In this document: positions 53,796 to 62,881 of the stretch, in pieces
Position numbering within the stretch: position 1 is the stretch's first letter
Layout of the letters: each line of letters starts with the position of its first letter
From: G965226155 sp965226155
Lineage (GTDB): Bacteria; Pseudomonadota; Gammaproteobacteria; Eutrophobiales; Eutrophobiaceae
Length of the DNA: 64,000 nt
Assembly (NCBI GenBank): GCA_965226155.1
Contig: OZ245331.1
Coordinates: 2,686,540-2,750,539 of the forward strand
Reading direction: 5' to 3'
The notes under the pieces: model-generated
What the model was told of the DNA's origin: nothing
The model's input: only the letters and a program-made list of their open reading frames with translations
Database searches by the model: none
Made by a program: the position numbers and the translations under genes

Positions 53796-54179
53796 TTAAT
53801 TAACATATAGTATTGGCAATATGTAGGCGGCAACAAAACCAATCACCCAAATAGCGATTGAACTCCATAAAAAACGGGTATTCCATTTTTGCGCAGTAAT
53901 ACATGCAAGTGCTAAGTCTGGATTGGTTGGACATGCTCTGCCTAGCCTGTAAAGTGCCCACGTAGCAAGTAGTAAAATTATTGCTGAAATTACGAATACC
54001 CATGTTTTATGCAAACTCAGAGTGATTAAAAATGGAACATTTGATGCTAGAGATGCAACCACAGCGCCCATTCCCAAACTTACTAATAGTATCGGTAAGG
54101 CACAGCATATAAGAGTACTAAATGATGCAAATAATATTAGAATACCCCACTTTCTGGGTTTTATATTTTCATTTTGCAA
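53796..54179 (-). CDS. MerT-like metal transport membrane protein
   Basis: A 127-residue inner-membrane protein with about four hydrophobic helices. The vicinal pair Cys25-Cys26 in the first helix (LICCALPILLVSLG) matches the Hg(II)-binding pair of MerT, and a later loop has Cys83 and Cys93 (GRACPTNPDLALAC), similar to MerT's second pair. It starts at a TTG, supported by a strong AAGGAGG eight bases upstream (54188-54194). It follows the barrel gene by 24 bp. It probably moves a thiophilic metal across the inner membrane. Confidence 0.75.
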   Translation of the reverse strand: MQNENIKPRKWGILILFASFSTLICCALPILLVSLGMGAVVASLASNVPFLITLSLHKTWVFVISAIILLLATWALYRLGRACPTNPDLALACITAQKWNTRFLWSSIAIWVIGFVAAYILPILYVN

Positions 54180-54203
54180 AATTGAAATCCTCCTTATTCT
54201 CGT

Positions 54204-55094
54204 TTAAAAGGTGATGCCAATGCCGATATTAATTTCATTACCTCGAGAATTTGTCATGCCTTTCACATTTTCATAAGCGGGAAATTTATATTCTGCACGG
54301 AACATAATGTTTTCTTTATAAAAAATAACTATAGGTCCTGTATGCAATCTTCTTCCATAGTTTGCAGTCGTTAAATTTTCTGCACTTGGCTTACCGTTAT
54401 AACGAGCTGTAATATCCCATAACAGAAACATCCCTGAATTAGTCTCTTCATTATGAAGCGGTTGAATACCAATATTGATGTCTAATCCAACTTCATGGCC
54501 CTCTCTCATGCCATTATGCCCTGTTGTGTTATACCAATAAGACAGGTCATATAGTTGATATATTTTGAGATGGTTTTTTGTGTTGAACGGAAACCCCTCA
54601 TATGCGTATGAAACACTTAACCCCGCATCCCAACTACCATCACTGATAGGAAAGTTACCACTCGAGTTACCTGTCGGTAATCGTATGACCGGCGTGAAAC
54701 CGAAATTCGACGTATATGCGCCTTTATTTATATACCGCTTTAATGGCAGAGAAAGAATGAGATCACCAAATCCACTGTTTTTCTGAGCGACACCCACTCC
54801 ATTAATATTCTTTACACGTGACTGCTCAATATAAGGCAATTTAAATGTTATTCTATACTCTGGTTTGAATGTGTAGACACCCTCAAGCCATGACTTACGA
54901 ACATAACGTTTTAATCCTAGTGGATTAACAATATCTGAATTGCCGTTCTTTAGATTATTAGAGCCATAACTTTCATAACGTGTTTGGACGCCAAAGCCAT
55001 CTTCCCATCTAGGCGCCATATCCATGACAGGCTGATGGGCATAAGAATTTAATGAAAATAATAAAAAGAAGAATGCTAACAGGACGCGATTCAT
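54204..55094 (-). CDS. Outer-membrane transporter-like beta-barrel protein
   Basis: A 296-residue exported protein. The signal peptide (LLAFFFLLFSLNSYAHQ) is followed by MDMAPRWEDGFGVQTRYESY and alternating strands ending in GNEINIGIGITF, with a C-terminal Phe typical of barrels. Related proteins sit in metal-resistance operons as putative outer-membrane transporters. Its start overlaps the stop of the HMA gene by 4 bp. Confidence 0.7.
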   Translation of the reverse strand: MNRVLLAFFFLLFSLNSYAHQPVMDMAPRWEDGFGVQTRYESYGSNNLKNGNSDIVNPLGLKRYVRKSWLEGVYTFKPEYRITFKLPYIEQSRVKNINGVGVAQKNSGFGDLILSLPLKRYINKGAYTSNFGFTPVIRLPTGNSSGNFPISDGSWDAGLSVSYAYEGFPFNTKNHLKIYQLYDLSYWYNTTGHNGMREGHEVGLDINIGIQPLHNEETNSGMFLLWDITARYNGKPSAENLTTANYGRRLHTGPIVIFYKENIMFRAEYKFPAYENVKGMTNSRGNEINIGIGITF

Positions 55095-55516
55095 AATTTT
55101 CCTTCAGAATTATAAATTGTAATCTCACCATCATTATTCTTCATGATTGCTTTTACAGGATCATAACCACCAGATTTGATAGCTTGATAAGCACTTAATA
55201 TATCTGGAGCTATATCTGGTTTAATCGCTGCAATAACTGTTTGTTTTTCAATCAAGACGTGGACGCCATTTTTGTATTTTGATTTATCTATGAATGGCAG
55301 TTTTGATAGTTTCTTTCGCACACCAACAGAGCAAAAAGAACAAACAATGCCATGTACTTTGAAAATTACTTCATTATTATTGTCCGGTGGCAGCAGATCA
55401 ATATCTTGAATGGTAATTTCATTTTCATGATCGTGAGAATCAATTTCATTTGAAGATACAAACTGTGGCAATAACAACAATGTAAATAATAAATATGACT
55501 TATTAAAATTTATCAT
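55091..55516 (-). CDS. Periplasmic heavy-metal-associated (HMA) domain protein
   Basis: A 141-residue exported protein (signal FTLLLLPQFVSSN). It has a short His/Asp-rich stretch (EIDSHDHENE) and an HMA-like fold with the metal-binding motif Cys59-x2-Cys62 (HGIVCSFCSVGVRKKLSKLP). It differs from cytosolic MerP-like carriers in its longer N-terminal part. Overlaps on both sides (4 bp each) tie it to the regulator and the barrel. It probably captures the metal in the periplasm. Confidence 0.8.
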   Translation of the reverse strand: MINFNKSYLLFTLLLLPQFVSSNEIDSHDHENEITIQDIDLLPPDNNNEVIFKVHGIVCSFCSVGVRKKLSKLPFIDKSKYKNGVHVLIEKQTVIAAIKPDIAPDILSAYQAIKSGGYDPVKAIMKNNDGEITIYNSEGKL

Positions 55517-55920
55517 GACTTTTCTCCGTAAAAATGTTTAAGTATGTTACATTCAGTTAATGATTTTCCTTCTCCCGGACAAAATGAAGACAACACTTCG
55601 AGACAATTCTTTATATTCACCAAATCACTAATGCGTTCTTCAATTTCTGTTATTTTATGGTTTGCATAATCTCGAATGTCAGCACAATCGGATTCAAGTC
55701 TATCACTTATCTCGAGTAATTCTTTTATCTCATTAAGTCTAAAACCAAAACTTTGAGCGGCACGTACGAATCGTAGGCGATTGATGCTTTTGGGTGAGTA
55801 AACTCTATATCCTGATTCTGTCCTGCTATCAGGAAGCAATAAGCCAATTCGTTCGTAATAACGAACAGTATCAATGTTAATTTCACACGATTTAGCTAGT
55901 TTCCCAATACTTAATGTCAT
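55513..55920 (-). CDS. MerR-family metal-responsive regulator
   Basis: A 135-residue activator-repressor with the MerR winged helix (IGKLAKSCEINIDTVRYYER) and a long dimerisation helix. The metal-site cysteines are Cys79, Cys114 and Cys124, the positions seen in ZntR and close to those of MerR (82, 117, 126). The 10-residue spacing of the last two fits the Zn/Cd/Pb-type regulators, though Hg cannot be excluded. It leads a five-gene operon and has a classical operator just upstream, so it controls its own transcript. Confidence 0.88.
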   Translation of the reverse strand: MTLSIGKLAKSCEINIDTVRYYERIGLLLPDSRTESGYRVYSPKSINRLRFVRAAQSFGFRLNEIKELLEISDRLESDCADIRDYANHKITEIEERISDLVNIKNCLEVLSSFCPGEGKSLTECNILKHFYGEKS

Positions 55921-55941
55921 GGCTTCCTCCTAATTAAATTG

Positions 55942-55973
55942 ATTATGGACCTTGGACTCTAGTCCAGAGCCAA
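55942..55973 (-). promoter_or_regulatory. MerR-type promoter/operator with 20-bp spacer
   Basis: On the minus strand TTGGCT (-35, 55968-55973) and CATAAT (-10, 55942-55947) are 20 bp apart. This over-long spacing is characteristic of MerR-regulated promoters. The spacer holds the palindrome GGACTAGAGTCC. It lies about 20 bp before the regulator's start and 31 bp from IS3 copy 3. Confidence 0.8.
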
Positions 55974-56093
55974 GAGTTTCAATGATTATTTAGGGGGTTA
56001 CAACTGTATCCCGTCAAAGCATATGAGACACAATTGAGCTAAATTCTAAGAGAGACTTCTGATAAGTTAACCTTATAAAACAGGAGTCTCATT

Positions 56094-56453
56094 ATGGGTA
56101 ATAATAGCGAGAAGTTGGTTAAAGATATACGTCGTCGTACCCGCAAAAAGTATTCCTCTGAAGAAAAGATCCGAATTGTGCTGGAAGGTATGCGTGGAGA
56201 AGAAAGTATCGCTGAGCTGTGCCGCCGGGAAGGATTGAATCAAAACGTGTATTACCCCTGGAGCAAGGAGTTTCTAGAGGCCGGGAAACAGCGCCTGGCT
56301 GGCGATATCAAACGGGAAGCCAGTTCCAGTGAAGTCACCGATCTGAAGAAAGAAAACGACCAGCTCAAACGCCTGCTAGCCGACATCATGCTGAAGAACG
56401 ATGTGCTTAAAAAAAGTGTGCTTGGCTTGGAGTCGACCTGGGCAGACGAATGA
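56094..56453 (+). CDS. IS3-family OrfA (copy 3)
   Basis: 119 residues, as in copy 1 with few changes. One is in the helix-turn-helix region (VYYPWSKEF instead of VYYRWSKEF), a proline that could weaken DNA binding. It overlaps orfB by 4 bp. Confidence 0.92.
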   Translation: MGNNSEKLVKDIRRRTRKKYSSEEKIRIVLEGMRGEESIAELCRREGLNQNVYYPWSKEFLEAGKQRLAGDIKREASSSEVTDLKKENDQLKRLLADIMLKNDVLKKSVLGLESTWADE

Positions 56454-57436
56454 GTTTGTCAGCGGCAGAGAAGCTGGAAGTGATCCGGTTGGTAGAAGGC
56501 TCGGAATTACCTGTTAGATGTACCCTGAGAGAATTAGGGGTGAGTCGTAGTAGCTTTTATCGTTGGTATCGGCAATATCTGGATAATGGACCAGAGGGTC
56601 TGGAGCCAAGCAGTCGATCACCTAGGCGGTTCTGGAATAAGTTACCGGAGACGGTGAAGGAGCAGTGTCTGGAGATCGCCTTGCAACATCCAGACAAATC
56701 ACCCCGCGAGTTAGCGTGGACCATCACCGATGAACATAGCTGCTTCATCTCGGGATCCAGTGTCTATCGCCTGTTAAAGCAATACGATCTCATTACCAGT
56801 CCTGCTTATATCCTGATGCAAGCGGGGGATTCGTTTCAGAATCCAACACGACGAGTCAACGAGCTATGGCAGACGGACTTCACCTACTTTCGTGTCGTGG
56901 GTTGGGGGTGGTATTACCTGTCCACGGTGCTGGATGATTACTCCCGCTATATCATTGCCTGGAAGTTAACGACCAGCATGGCAACTGGTGACGTGAAGCA
57001 AACACTGGATGCGGCGATTGAGACCACCGGTGTCAACGAGATAACGGTCAAACACCGTCCTCGTTTACTCAGTGATAACGGACCTTGTTATATCTCGTCA
57101 GAATTAAAAGACTACCTGGGCAAACACCAACTGCAACATACCCGTGGCGCACCGTATCACCCTATGACCCAAGGCAAGATTGAACGTTATCACCGTTCCA
57201 TGAAGAACGTCGTAAAGTTGGAGCACTATTACTATCCGTGGGAGTTGGAACAGGCCATCCGGCAATTCGTTCAGTACTACAATCATGAGCGTTACCATGA
57301 GTCGCTCGACAACATTACACCTGCCGATATGTATTTTGGCCGTTATCAGGAAATCATAGACAGAAGAGCCGTCATTAAACACGAAACGCTACAACTGAGG
57401 AGGAAGGATAATTTAAGTTTATCTATGAACCAGTGA
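56450..57436 (+). CDS. IS3-family transposase OrfB (copy 3)
   Basis: 328 residues with the same DDE residues as copy 1 and no lesion. It can serve as the intact reference for the damaged copies 2 and 4. Confidence 0.93.
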   Translation: MSLSAAEKLEVIRLVEGSELPVRCTLRELGVSRSSFYRWYRQYLDNGPEGLEPSSRSPRRFWNKLPETVKEQCLEIALQHPDKSPRELAWTITDEHSCFISGSSVYRLLKQYDLITSPAYILMQAGDSFQNPTRRVNELWQTDFTYFRVVGWGWYYLSTVLDDYSRYIIAWKLTTSMATGDVKQTLDAAIETTGVNEITVKHRPRLLSDNGPCYISSELKDYLGKHQLQHTRGAPYHPMTQGKIERYHRSMKNVVKLEHYYYPWELEQAIRQFVQYYNHERYHESLDNITPADMYFGRYQEIIDRRAVIKHETLQLRRKDNLSLSMNQ

Positions 57437-57732
57437 AATAGGACTACAATGTATGAAAGTCTCTCTTAACTTTTAGACTATTGTGTCCCAGATCTTTTGA
57501 CGACTTACAGTGCGCTATATCTTCTCGACTTTCCCTATCGTAGAACGCCAAGAAATTGCGGCCTATGGAAGTTATCGGTCCCGTGAACTCTGTCTTGCTT
57601 GAATGAATGCACTTGCTGCAGGCGACCCAGACGCGGAAATTGACTGATGAGGGAGTTACCGCAGGGTAAGAGAGCTAGTTTCTCGACCGTTACACCCACT
57701 GGGTGGTTATGCTGTATTAAAAAATAGTAGTC

Positions 57733-59178
57733 GTGCATATACTTCATCTTTTCCCTGATACAAACTTGTTCATACAGTGTCGCCCATTGGAAGAACTTGA
57801 TTGGTCCATATGGGCCGAGTTTGAGGAGGTTCATCTGGTTGTTTGTCGCCCTGTCCAACGTGAAATCGACAACCAAAAAGCAAGAGGAAGTGACCGAATT
57901 GGTAAATGGGCACGGAAAATATATTCCCTGTTTCGGGAAATAATTATCAATAATGACAATTATAAGACGATTCGCGAAACAGGGCCGCGCGTCATACTTC
58001 TGGTTGAGCCGCTCTGGGTTCCTAGCCGCACACTTACAGATCGACTCGGTTATCTCAAAACAGATGATGAGATCGTTGGATGTGTCCATGCTTACAAGGA
58101 GAGCCACCCAGGGTCAGATGTTAGGCTACTTACTCATGACAGCGGACCGACGGCAAGCGCGAGAATGCTTTCTCTGCCGTTTGCTCCTATTCCTGACGCT
58201 TGGTTGCTTCAGCCTGAAAATAATAAGGCTGAACGAACAATACAGCAACTGCAAACAGAACTGGAGAGGCTAAACAAAACTGAGCCTCAGTTCGCGATCA
58301 GTTGCCTTGATTATCAGGAAAACACAATCGACTCTTTGAAGTTTGAGTGGCCCATCTATAAACCACTTACCGAAAACGAACTCTCTGCGGCAATGGACTG
58401 TTTGAAAAAACGATTTCCGCTGACCACTGATTTTGGAACGCGCGAGCCAAATAAATATGAACCAGAAACAATAGCGAATAGCCTTTTTGGGATAAAAAAG
58501 TTTATAGCTGCTTCAGATGAGGAAATCACTACCTACACAGAAACGAGTTACCCCGCATGGATCGAGAAGTGCAGGAATATTCTGTAGCAGCTTGATGTTT
58601 CATTTGAAAAAGAAAATCCTCTTCCAATTTTTTCATTCGCTGTGGTTAACAAGGGCACGCGGCCTGCTAAGGATACCCTTGTAACTATCGCAGCTAAAGG
58701 AAACTTTCATATCCAACCAAGGCAATGTATAGACGATCATAATGATAACGGTGAGCAACATGATGAAGAAACAACGTTATCTCTTCCGTTCCCACCACAA
58801 CCACCAAAAGGGAGGTGGACTACAAATTTCATGGATGTATATAACCTATACTTAAGGCCAAACAGTAAACTAGGCGCACTGATCAAGGGTATAAGCAAAC
58901 TCAATCAATCCAGTTCTACTTCTGACCAAATGGCACCATGGCTATCTGCTATCGGTCCCTCAAAATTGCAACGTGACCCAAACGCATTCTATTACAAGTC
59001 CGGTTCCCCGAAAGCACCCGTAAAATTGTTCAGCCTAGAATGTAAACAGTGGCGTCATGCTATAGATAAGGAATATTTTGAAGGGGAGCTATATCTAGCT
59101 AGGAATGCTCATGAAGTACAAGGTGCCCTGGAATGCCGGATTCAAGCAGCAAATCTTTCAATTCCAGTTAAAAAATAA
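57733..59178 (+). pseudogene. PIN-domain protein interrupted by an amber codon
   Basis: The N-terminal part looks like a PIN nuclease domain: FPDTNLFIQCRP with Asp9, then TDDEIVGCVHAYK and RLLTHDSGPTASA, carrying acidic residues expected for metal binding. The frame stops at TAG (58585-58587) after WIEKCRNIL, but the same frame continues without a break to 59178 with plausible protein (QLDVSFEKENPLPIFSFAVV, later LRPNSKLGALIKGISKLN). Without the stop it would be about 481 residues. The start is a GTG. I cannot tell whether the shortened protein is active or the codon is suppressed. Confidence 0.65.
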
Positions 59179-59599
59179 TTAAGATAAAGGGCAAAATTAT
59201 ATGTATAAGCGTCCGTGACCGTGCGAAAGCGTTGATAGATGAGTTGTTCAGCCGCACGGAAAAGTAACAACGCAAAGTCATAAAGTGGATACCGTCTTTA
59301 GCTTGCCTCAGTTCTGGAAGTGGTACGGGGAACAACACTCTCCATGTTGGATCATTTAAAATCAGCAAACCAAATTACGGTAAAACTTCCACGTACTTCA
59401 CCACATCACCCATCGAAAAATAATTATATTTTTGAACGAGATGTCTGCAAGCATCGTAAATTTGCGAGCAATACTGATTCCTAGATACTACAATCACCCA
59501 CTGGTGCTTATACATTGTGCCAAATTATTCGGCCGGATTGAAGACAGACACCAGGGACCTCCGGTATGAGTCAGGCAAATTGGGAGCGATGATTCTCTT
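59179..59599. other. Gap before the YedK-like gene
   Basis: No gene is visible in these 421 bp. The sequence changes from AT-rich to GC-richer near 59520, marking the border of the block that contains yedK and the polymerase gene. Confidence 0.45.
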
Positions 59600-60232
59600 A
59601 TGTGTGGGCGCTTTGTACTCCGCAGCGATACAAACCAGTTGGCAAACCATTACGGCCTGGCCGCTGTCCCGGCTTACAGTGCAGGGTATAACATCGCCCC
59701 GTCCACGCAGGTACCGGTAATCCGCTATCACCCCGACAGGGAGTTGGCCATCTGTCAATGGGGGTTCGTCCCCCACTGGGTGAAGGACCCCGCAGGAAAA
59801 CCGATCAATGCCCGTGCTGAGACTCTCGAGAGGAAACCCTACTTCCGCGATGCGTTCAGACAACGGCGCTGCCTGATACCGGCCAACGGCTACTACGAAT
59901 GGCAGGCGGAGGGCGGGGTGAAGCAGCCGTATTTCATTCGCATGGCAGAATCAGCCCTGTTTTCCTTTGCAGGACTTTGGTCATCATGGCGGGGGCCCAA
60001 TGGCCCGGTTGAGAGTTGTGCGATCATCACCACGGCGGCAGCAGAAGCATTGACCTATATCCACGACAGGATGCCAGCCATCATCGAACCGGATAACTAT
60101 GACGTCTGGTTGAATAAAGGGGGTGAGGCCCTGCTCGGACCTTGTGCAGCAAAGATGGAAGCGTATCCTGTCAGTACTCGGGTGAATAATCCCCGTCATC
60201 AAGGAGAGGTGCTGATTCAGCCGCTTTCCTGA
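59600..60232 (+). CDS. yedK: SOS response-associated peptidase YedK/HMCES
   Basis: SRAP-domain protein that forms a covalent bond with abasic sites in single-stranded DNA to protect them. The N-terminal MCGRFVLRS places the catalytic Cys at position 2 once Met is removed, which fixes the start. Other conserved parts are NIAPSTQVPVI, INARAETLERKPYFRDAF, CLIPANGYYEW with the active-site Glu, and HDRMPAII with the His. It is GC-richer than its surroundings and converges on the polymerase gene with a 62-bp overlap of 3' ends. Both genes act on damaged DNA. Confidence 0.93.
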   Translation: MCGRFVLRSDTNQLANHYGLAAVPAYSAGYNIAPSTQVPVIRYHPDRELAICQWGFVPHWVKDPAGKPINARAETLERKPYFRDAFRQRRCLIPANGYYEWQAEGGVKQPYFIRMAESALFSFAGLWSSWRGPNGPVESCAIITTAAAEALTYIHDRMPAIIEPDNYDVWLNKGGEALLGPCAAKMEAYPVSTRVNNPRHQGEVLIQPLS

Positions 60233-61493
60233 TCTTTTTCCGTTCACCTGTCGGGACAATAGTCTGCCTGTGGCCGTAGGGTTTCCAGGCCGGGGCAATC
60301 ACATTGGGCATGTCGGAGCGGTGCATCAAGGTAGCCTGGGTGAGGGTGAACTCCCCGTAACGGTCATTAATCTCATCCATGGCTTTATTCAATTTGTGGA
60401 ACCGGTCTTCTTCTTCTCCAAACAGTTCCCTCTGGCCCTTTGCAGGCCGTGGATCCAGTGCCGTCACCTGTACCTGGAATACCCCTTCACCTTGCCAGTA
60501 TGTATGCACGACCCTGTGACATAGATCGATCACAGGCCGGCTGTCGTTGGTTGGGAACGTCGTCTTCAGTTTATTGCTACCAACCCAACCGTCTTGGGTA
60601 CGCAGTCCGATGAAGTATTTCTGGGCGGCCAGAGCATGGCGTCGCAGGCGTGCCCCCAGTTTCTCGGCCATGTGGATGAGATACATATAAATGACATCCT
60701 TATCCGTGGTATCAGGCGGCATGACCTTGCCGTGCCCGAGACTCTTGGGCGCGGCCGTTTTTGTCTCCACCGCCAAGGGGTCTTCCCCCCGGCACATCTG
60801 CCAGATACGCCTACCCGGGTGGCCGAAGCGTTTGCCAAGCACACTGATCGGTAACCGGGCAACCTCCCCGCAGGTAAAGGCACCGCGTTTTGCCAAGAAA
60901 CCTGCAATCCCCTTGTTGACGCCACACAGTTCTATCACAGGTACATTCTTTAACCTGTCACCGGCCTCCCAGGGGGGAATAATAGTCAGGCCATCCGGTT
61001 TGTGCTGCTTTCCTGCATATTTGGCCGTGGTCTTATCCCCACTTAAGCCTACTGAGCAAGGCAGGCCGGAAACATCCCAGATAAGCTCCTTGATCATTGT
61101 CCCTATCACTTCAGGTGGCCTGTTCCAGTAGGCCTGGCAACGGGTGATATCGAGAAACGCCTCATCGACCGAGAATACTTCGACATCCGGGGTGATATCG
61201 GCAAGGGCTGCCATAATGCGAGTTGAGACTTCTGCATAACGCTCGGGACGGGCGGGCACCCGGATGAAATCAGGACAGATTGCCCTAGCCTGTTTTAAGC
61301 GCATGGTGGTGTAGATACCAAGCGCCCGGGCTTCATATGAACAGGTGATGATGCAGGTGCCCGTTTTACCGTTGGTGATGCCGATCGGATTGCCGCGGTA
61401 TTGGGGATGATCCAATTGTTCGATGGAAGCGAAAAATGCATCCATATCCACAAACGCAATGAACCGGGACCAGTGGTTATTATTGTCCGACAT
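60171..61493 (-). CDS. Y-family DNA polymerase (DinB/UmuC type)
   Basis: A translesion polymerase of 440 residues. The palm has FIAFVDMDAFFASIEQ with Asp16 and the catalytic FSVDEAFLDIT (Asp110-Glu111). The finger segment is YEARALGIYTTMRLKQA, and the little-finger region follows. It is longer than E. coli DinB and has a C-terminal extension ending near a Lys/Arg-rich stretch, more like UmuC or plasmid-borne polymerases. I saw no clear LexA box before it. The pairing with yedK suggests a mobile DNA-damage-tolerance module. Confidence 0.9.
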   Translation of the reverse strand: MSDNNNHWSRFIAFVDMDAFFASIEQLDHPQYRGNPIGITNGKTGTCIITCSYEARALGIYTTMRLKQARAICPDFIRVPARPERYAEVSTRIMAALADITPDVEVFSVDEAFLDITRCQAYWNRPPEVIGTMIKELIWDVSGLPCSVGLSGDKTTAKYAGKQHKPDGLTIIPPWEAGDRLKNVPVIELCGVNKGIAGFLAKRGAFTCGEVARLPISVLGKRFGHPGRRIWQMCRGEDPLAVETKTAAPKSLGHGKVMPPDTTDKDVIYMYLIHMAEKLGARLRRHALAAQKYFIGLRTQDGWVGSNKLKTTFPTNDSRPVIDLCHRVVHTYWQGEGVFQVQVTALDPRPAKGQRELFGEEEDRFHKLNKAMDEINDRYGEFTLTQATLMHRSDMPNVIAPAWKPYGHRQTIVPTGERKKIRKAAESAPLLDDGDYSPEY

Positions 61494-61626
61494 GGGACAA
61501 CTGATACTAGATGAGTGACTGTGCAGGGGTCAAGTCATGGGATCAATGGCCTGGGTAAAATTAAGGAGATTGGACCAAGGTGTCCTTGCCCTCCTAAACT
61601 TGAATCCAGATTTAGGAGTAAAACTC

Positions 61627-62133
61627 TCATAACAGATTAGTATCAGGGGGCATCATGGCAGACAACGTAGGACAGGTGCGTTTGGATGGTGGGCAAACGC
61701 CATCGCGCCTTAACATATCAGTCACAATCTTCCTCGGCTCATCTCGACCGATCTTTGACAATCGCCTGAAGAAACACTTCGCTGCTGCTCCATCATGGCG
61801 CAATTGAATAAAACCATCCATAATTCCACCCCCTGGGTCAACAGCTCGCCATCAATACGGCTGCTTGCTACCTATCTTAACGAAAACTTCATCTATGTAG
61901 AATGTGTCTCCATAACCTGTGTGTCGGCGCTTCAACCGCCTGGTATAAATCCGGCCAAACTTGATGCACCATAACCTGATGGATTCATAGCTGACGATTA
62001 TTCCACGTTGTGCCAGCAGATCTTCAATATCTCGGTGGCTGAGATTGAATCGAAAGTAAAGCCAGACTGCATAGCTGATGATAGCGGGTGGATGTCGGTG
62101 ACGTTTGTATGTATTCATACCGGCATTATCCAT
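61627..62133 (-). pseudogene. IS6-family transposase remnant with in-frame TGA
   Basis: The first part (61852-62133) reads YKRHRHPPAIISYAVWLYFR, then LSHRDIEDLLAQRGIIVSYE and GDTFYIDEVFVKIGSKQPY, which is the start of an IS6-type transposase with its first catalytic Asp. A TGA follows where Leu is expected before WRAVD, and the frame goes on (GAAAKCFFRRLS, EPRKIVTDMLRRDGV) before losing similarity. The third catalytic residue region is missing. Confidence 0.82.
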
Positions 62134-62632
62134 TTTCGGGCGTTAAGTTGTCAGTACCCTAAAAGAGCTAAATATGAAGAATACAGAGCCCTCTACTTAA
62201 AATCTCTAGTTGAACAACTGGAAGCACATATTCAACTGATACGTTTGCAAAAGGAATACGACAAGGAGTCTGAAAAACTGCTTAAATACAAGTTGAAAAA
62301 AATGGAATGATCAAGTGGAGCCAAACAGACACGATATAGGAGGATTGGAAGTGGAAGAATCAGAAAACGTTATCCATGGTTGTGAAACTAAAGTTTAGTT
62401 AGATGAAAATGAGGATACTATTCATTTAGCAATAGGATTCGAAAAACAGAAAGGTCATGTGACAGTAAGATTTGATCGCAGACATAAAGATGGTCATCCT
62501 TCCTTACACCTAATTGCATACGAAATAGCAAAGTTTCAAATTAGAATCTGAATTTTCAATAAGACGATTTCAAGAAGAACTCTTATTCGTCTATATCGCT
62601 AAAGATGCCTATTTGTTGTTCTAAACGTAAAC
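62134..62632. other. Gap with decayed coding remnants
   Basis: About 500 bp with no intact gene. On the plus strand 62150-62310 could encode a helical tail (EEYRALYLKSLVEQLEAHIQ), and 62350-62550 a short protein broken by stops (ENEDTIHLAIGFEKQKGHVT). Both look like remnants. Confidence 0.35.
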
Positions 62633-62808
62633 TGTAGAAGTCTCGACTTGACCTGACACTTCACTTACAAAAGTGAGGGTTACCGGTTTTGATAGAAGTG
62701 CAAAACTTTTAATCATAACCATAAGAGGTAACCCTCATGTTAAATACTAATGAAAAAATCATTAAGCACAAGGTCGGATTGTTAAATCTGGCCGAAGAAC
62801 TCGGCAAT
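62633..62808 (+). mobile_element. IS481-type element, left end only
   Basis: The terminal repeat TGTAGAAGTCTCGACTTGAC starts at 62633. From 62737 an ATG opens a frame (MLNTNEKIIKHKVGLLNLAE) typical of IS481-type transposase N-termini, which is cut after 24 codons by IS3 copy 4 at 62809. GAGGGTTACC and GGTAACCCTC (62672-62681 and 62727-62736) form an inverted repeat around its presumed promoter region. Confidence 0.7.
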
Positions 62809-62881
62809 TGTAAGTCGTCAAAAGATCTGGGACACAATAGTCTAAAAGTCAAGAGAGACTTTCATACATTGTAGTCCTATT

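Larger units (their letters stand above)
56005..57509 (+). mobile_element. IS3-family element, copy 3
   Basis: A 1505-bp copy inverted relative to copies 1 and 2. Both reading frames are open and full length. The flanks (ACAAC and GTGCG) do not match, so no target duplication is seen. Confidence 0.9.

Noticed and set aside
57535..58107. A 190-codon minus-strand frame opposite the PIN gene
   Set aside because: It overlaps the PIN domain, whose motifs are convincing, and has none of its own.
34797..62133. TGA recoding, suggested by in-frame TGA codons in a hypothetical gene, an IS6 remnant and IS3 copy 2
   Set aside because: All cases are in mobile or decaying DNA, the matching IS3 copies have normal codons there, and intact core genes such as rnfH end in TGA.
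62008..62310. A 100-codon plus-strand frame
   Set aside because: Its first part is antisense to the IS6 transposase remnant. Only the final 50 codons look protein-like, and no start fits them.
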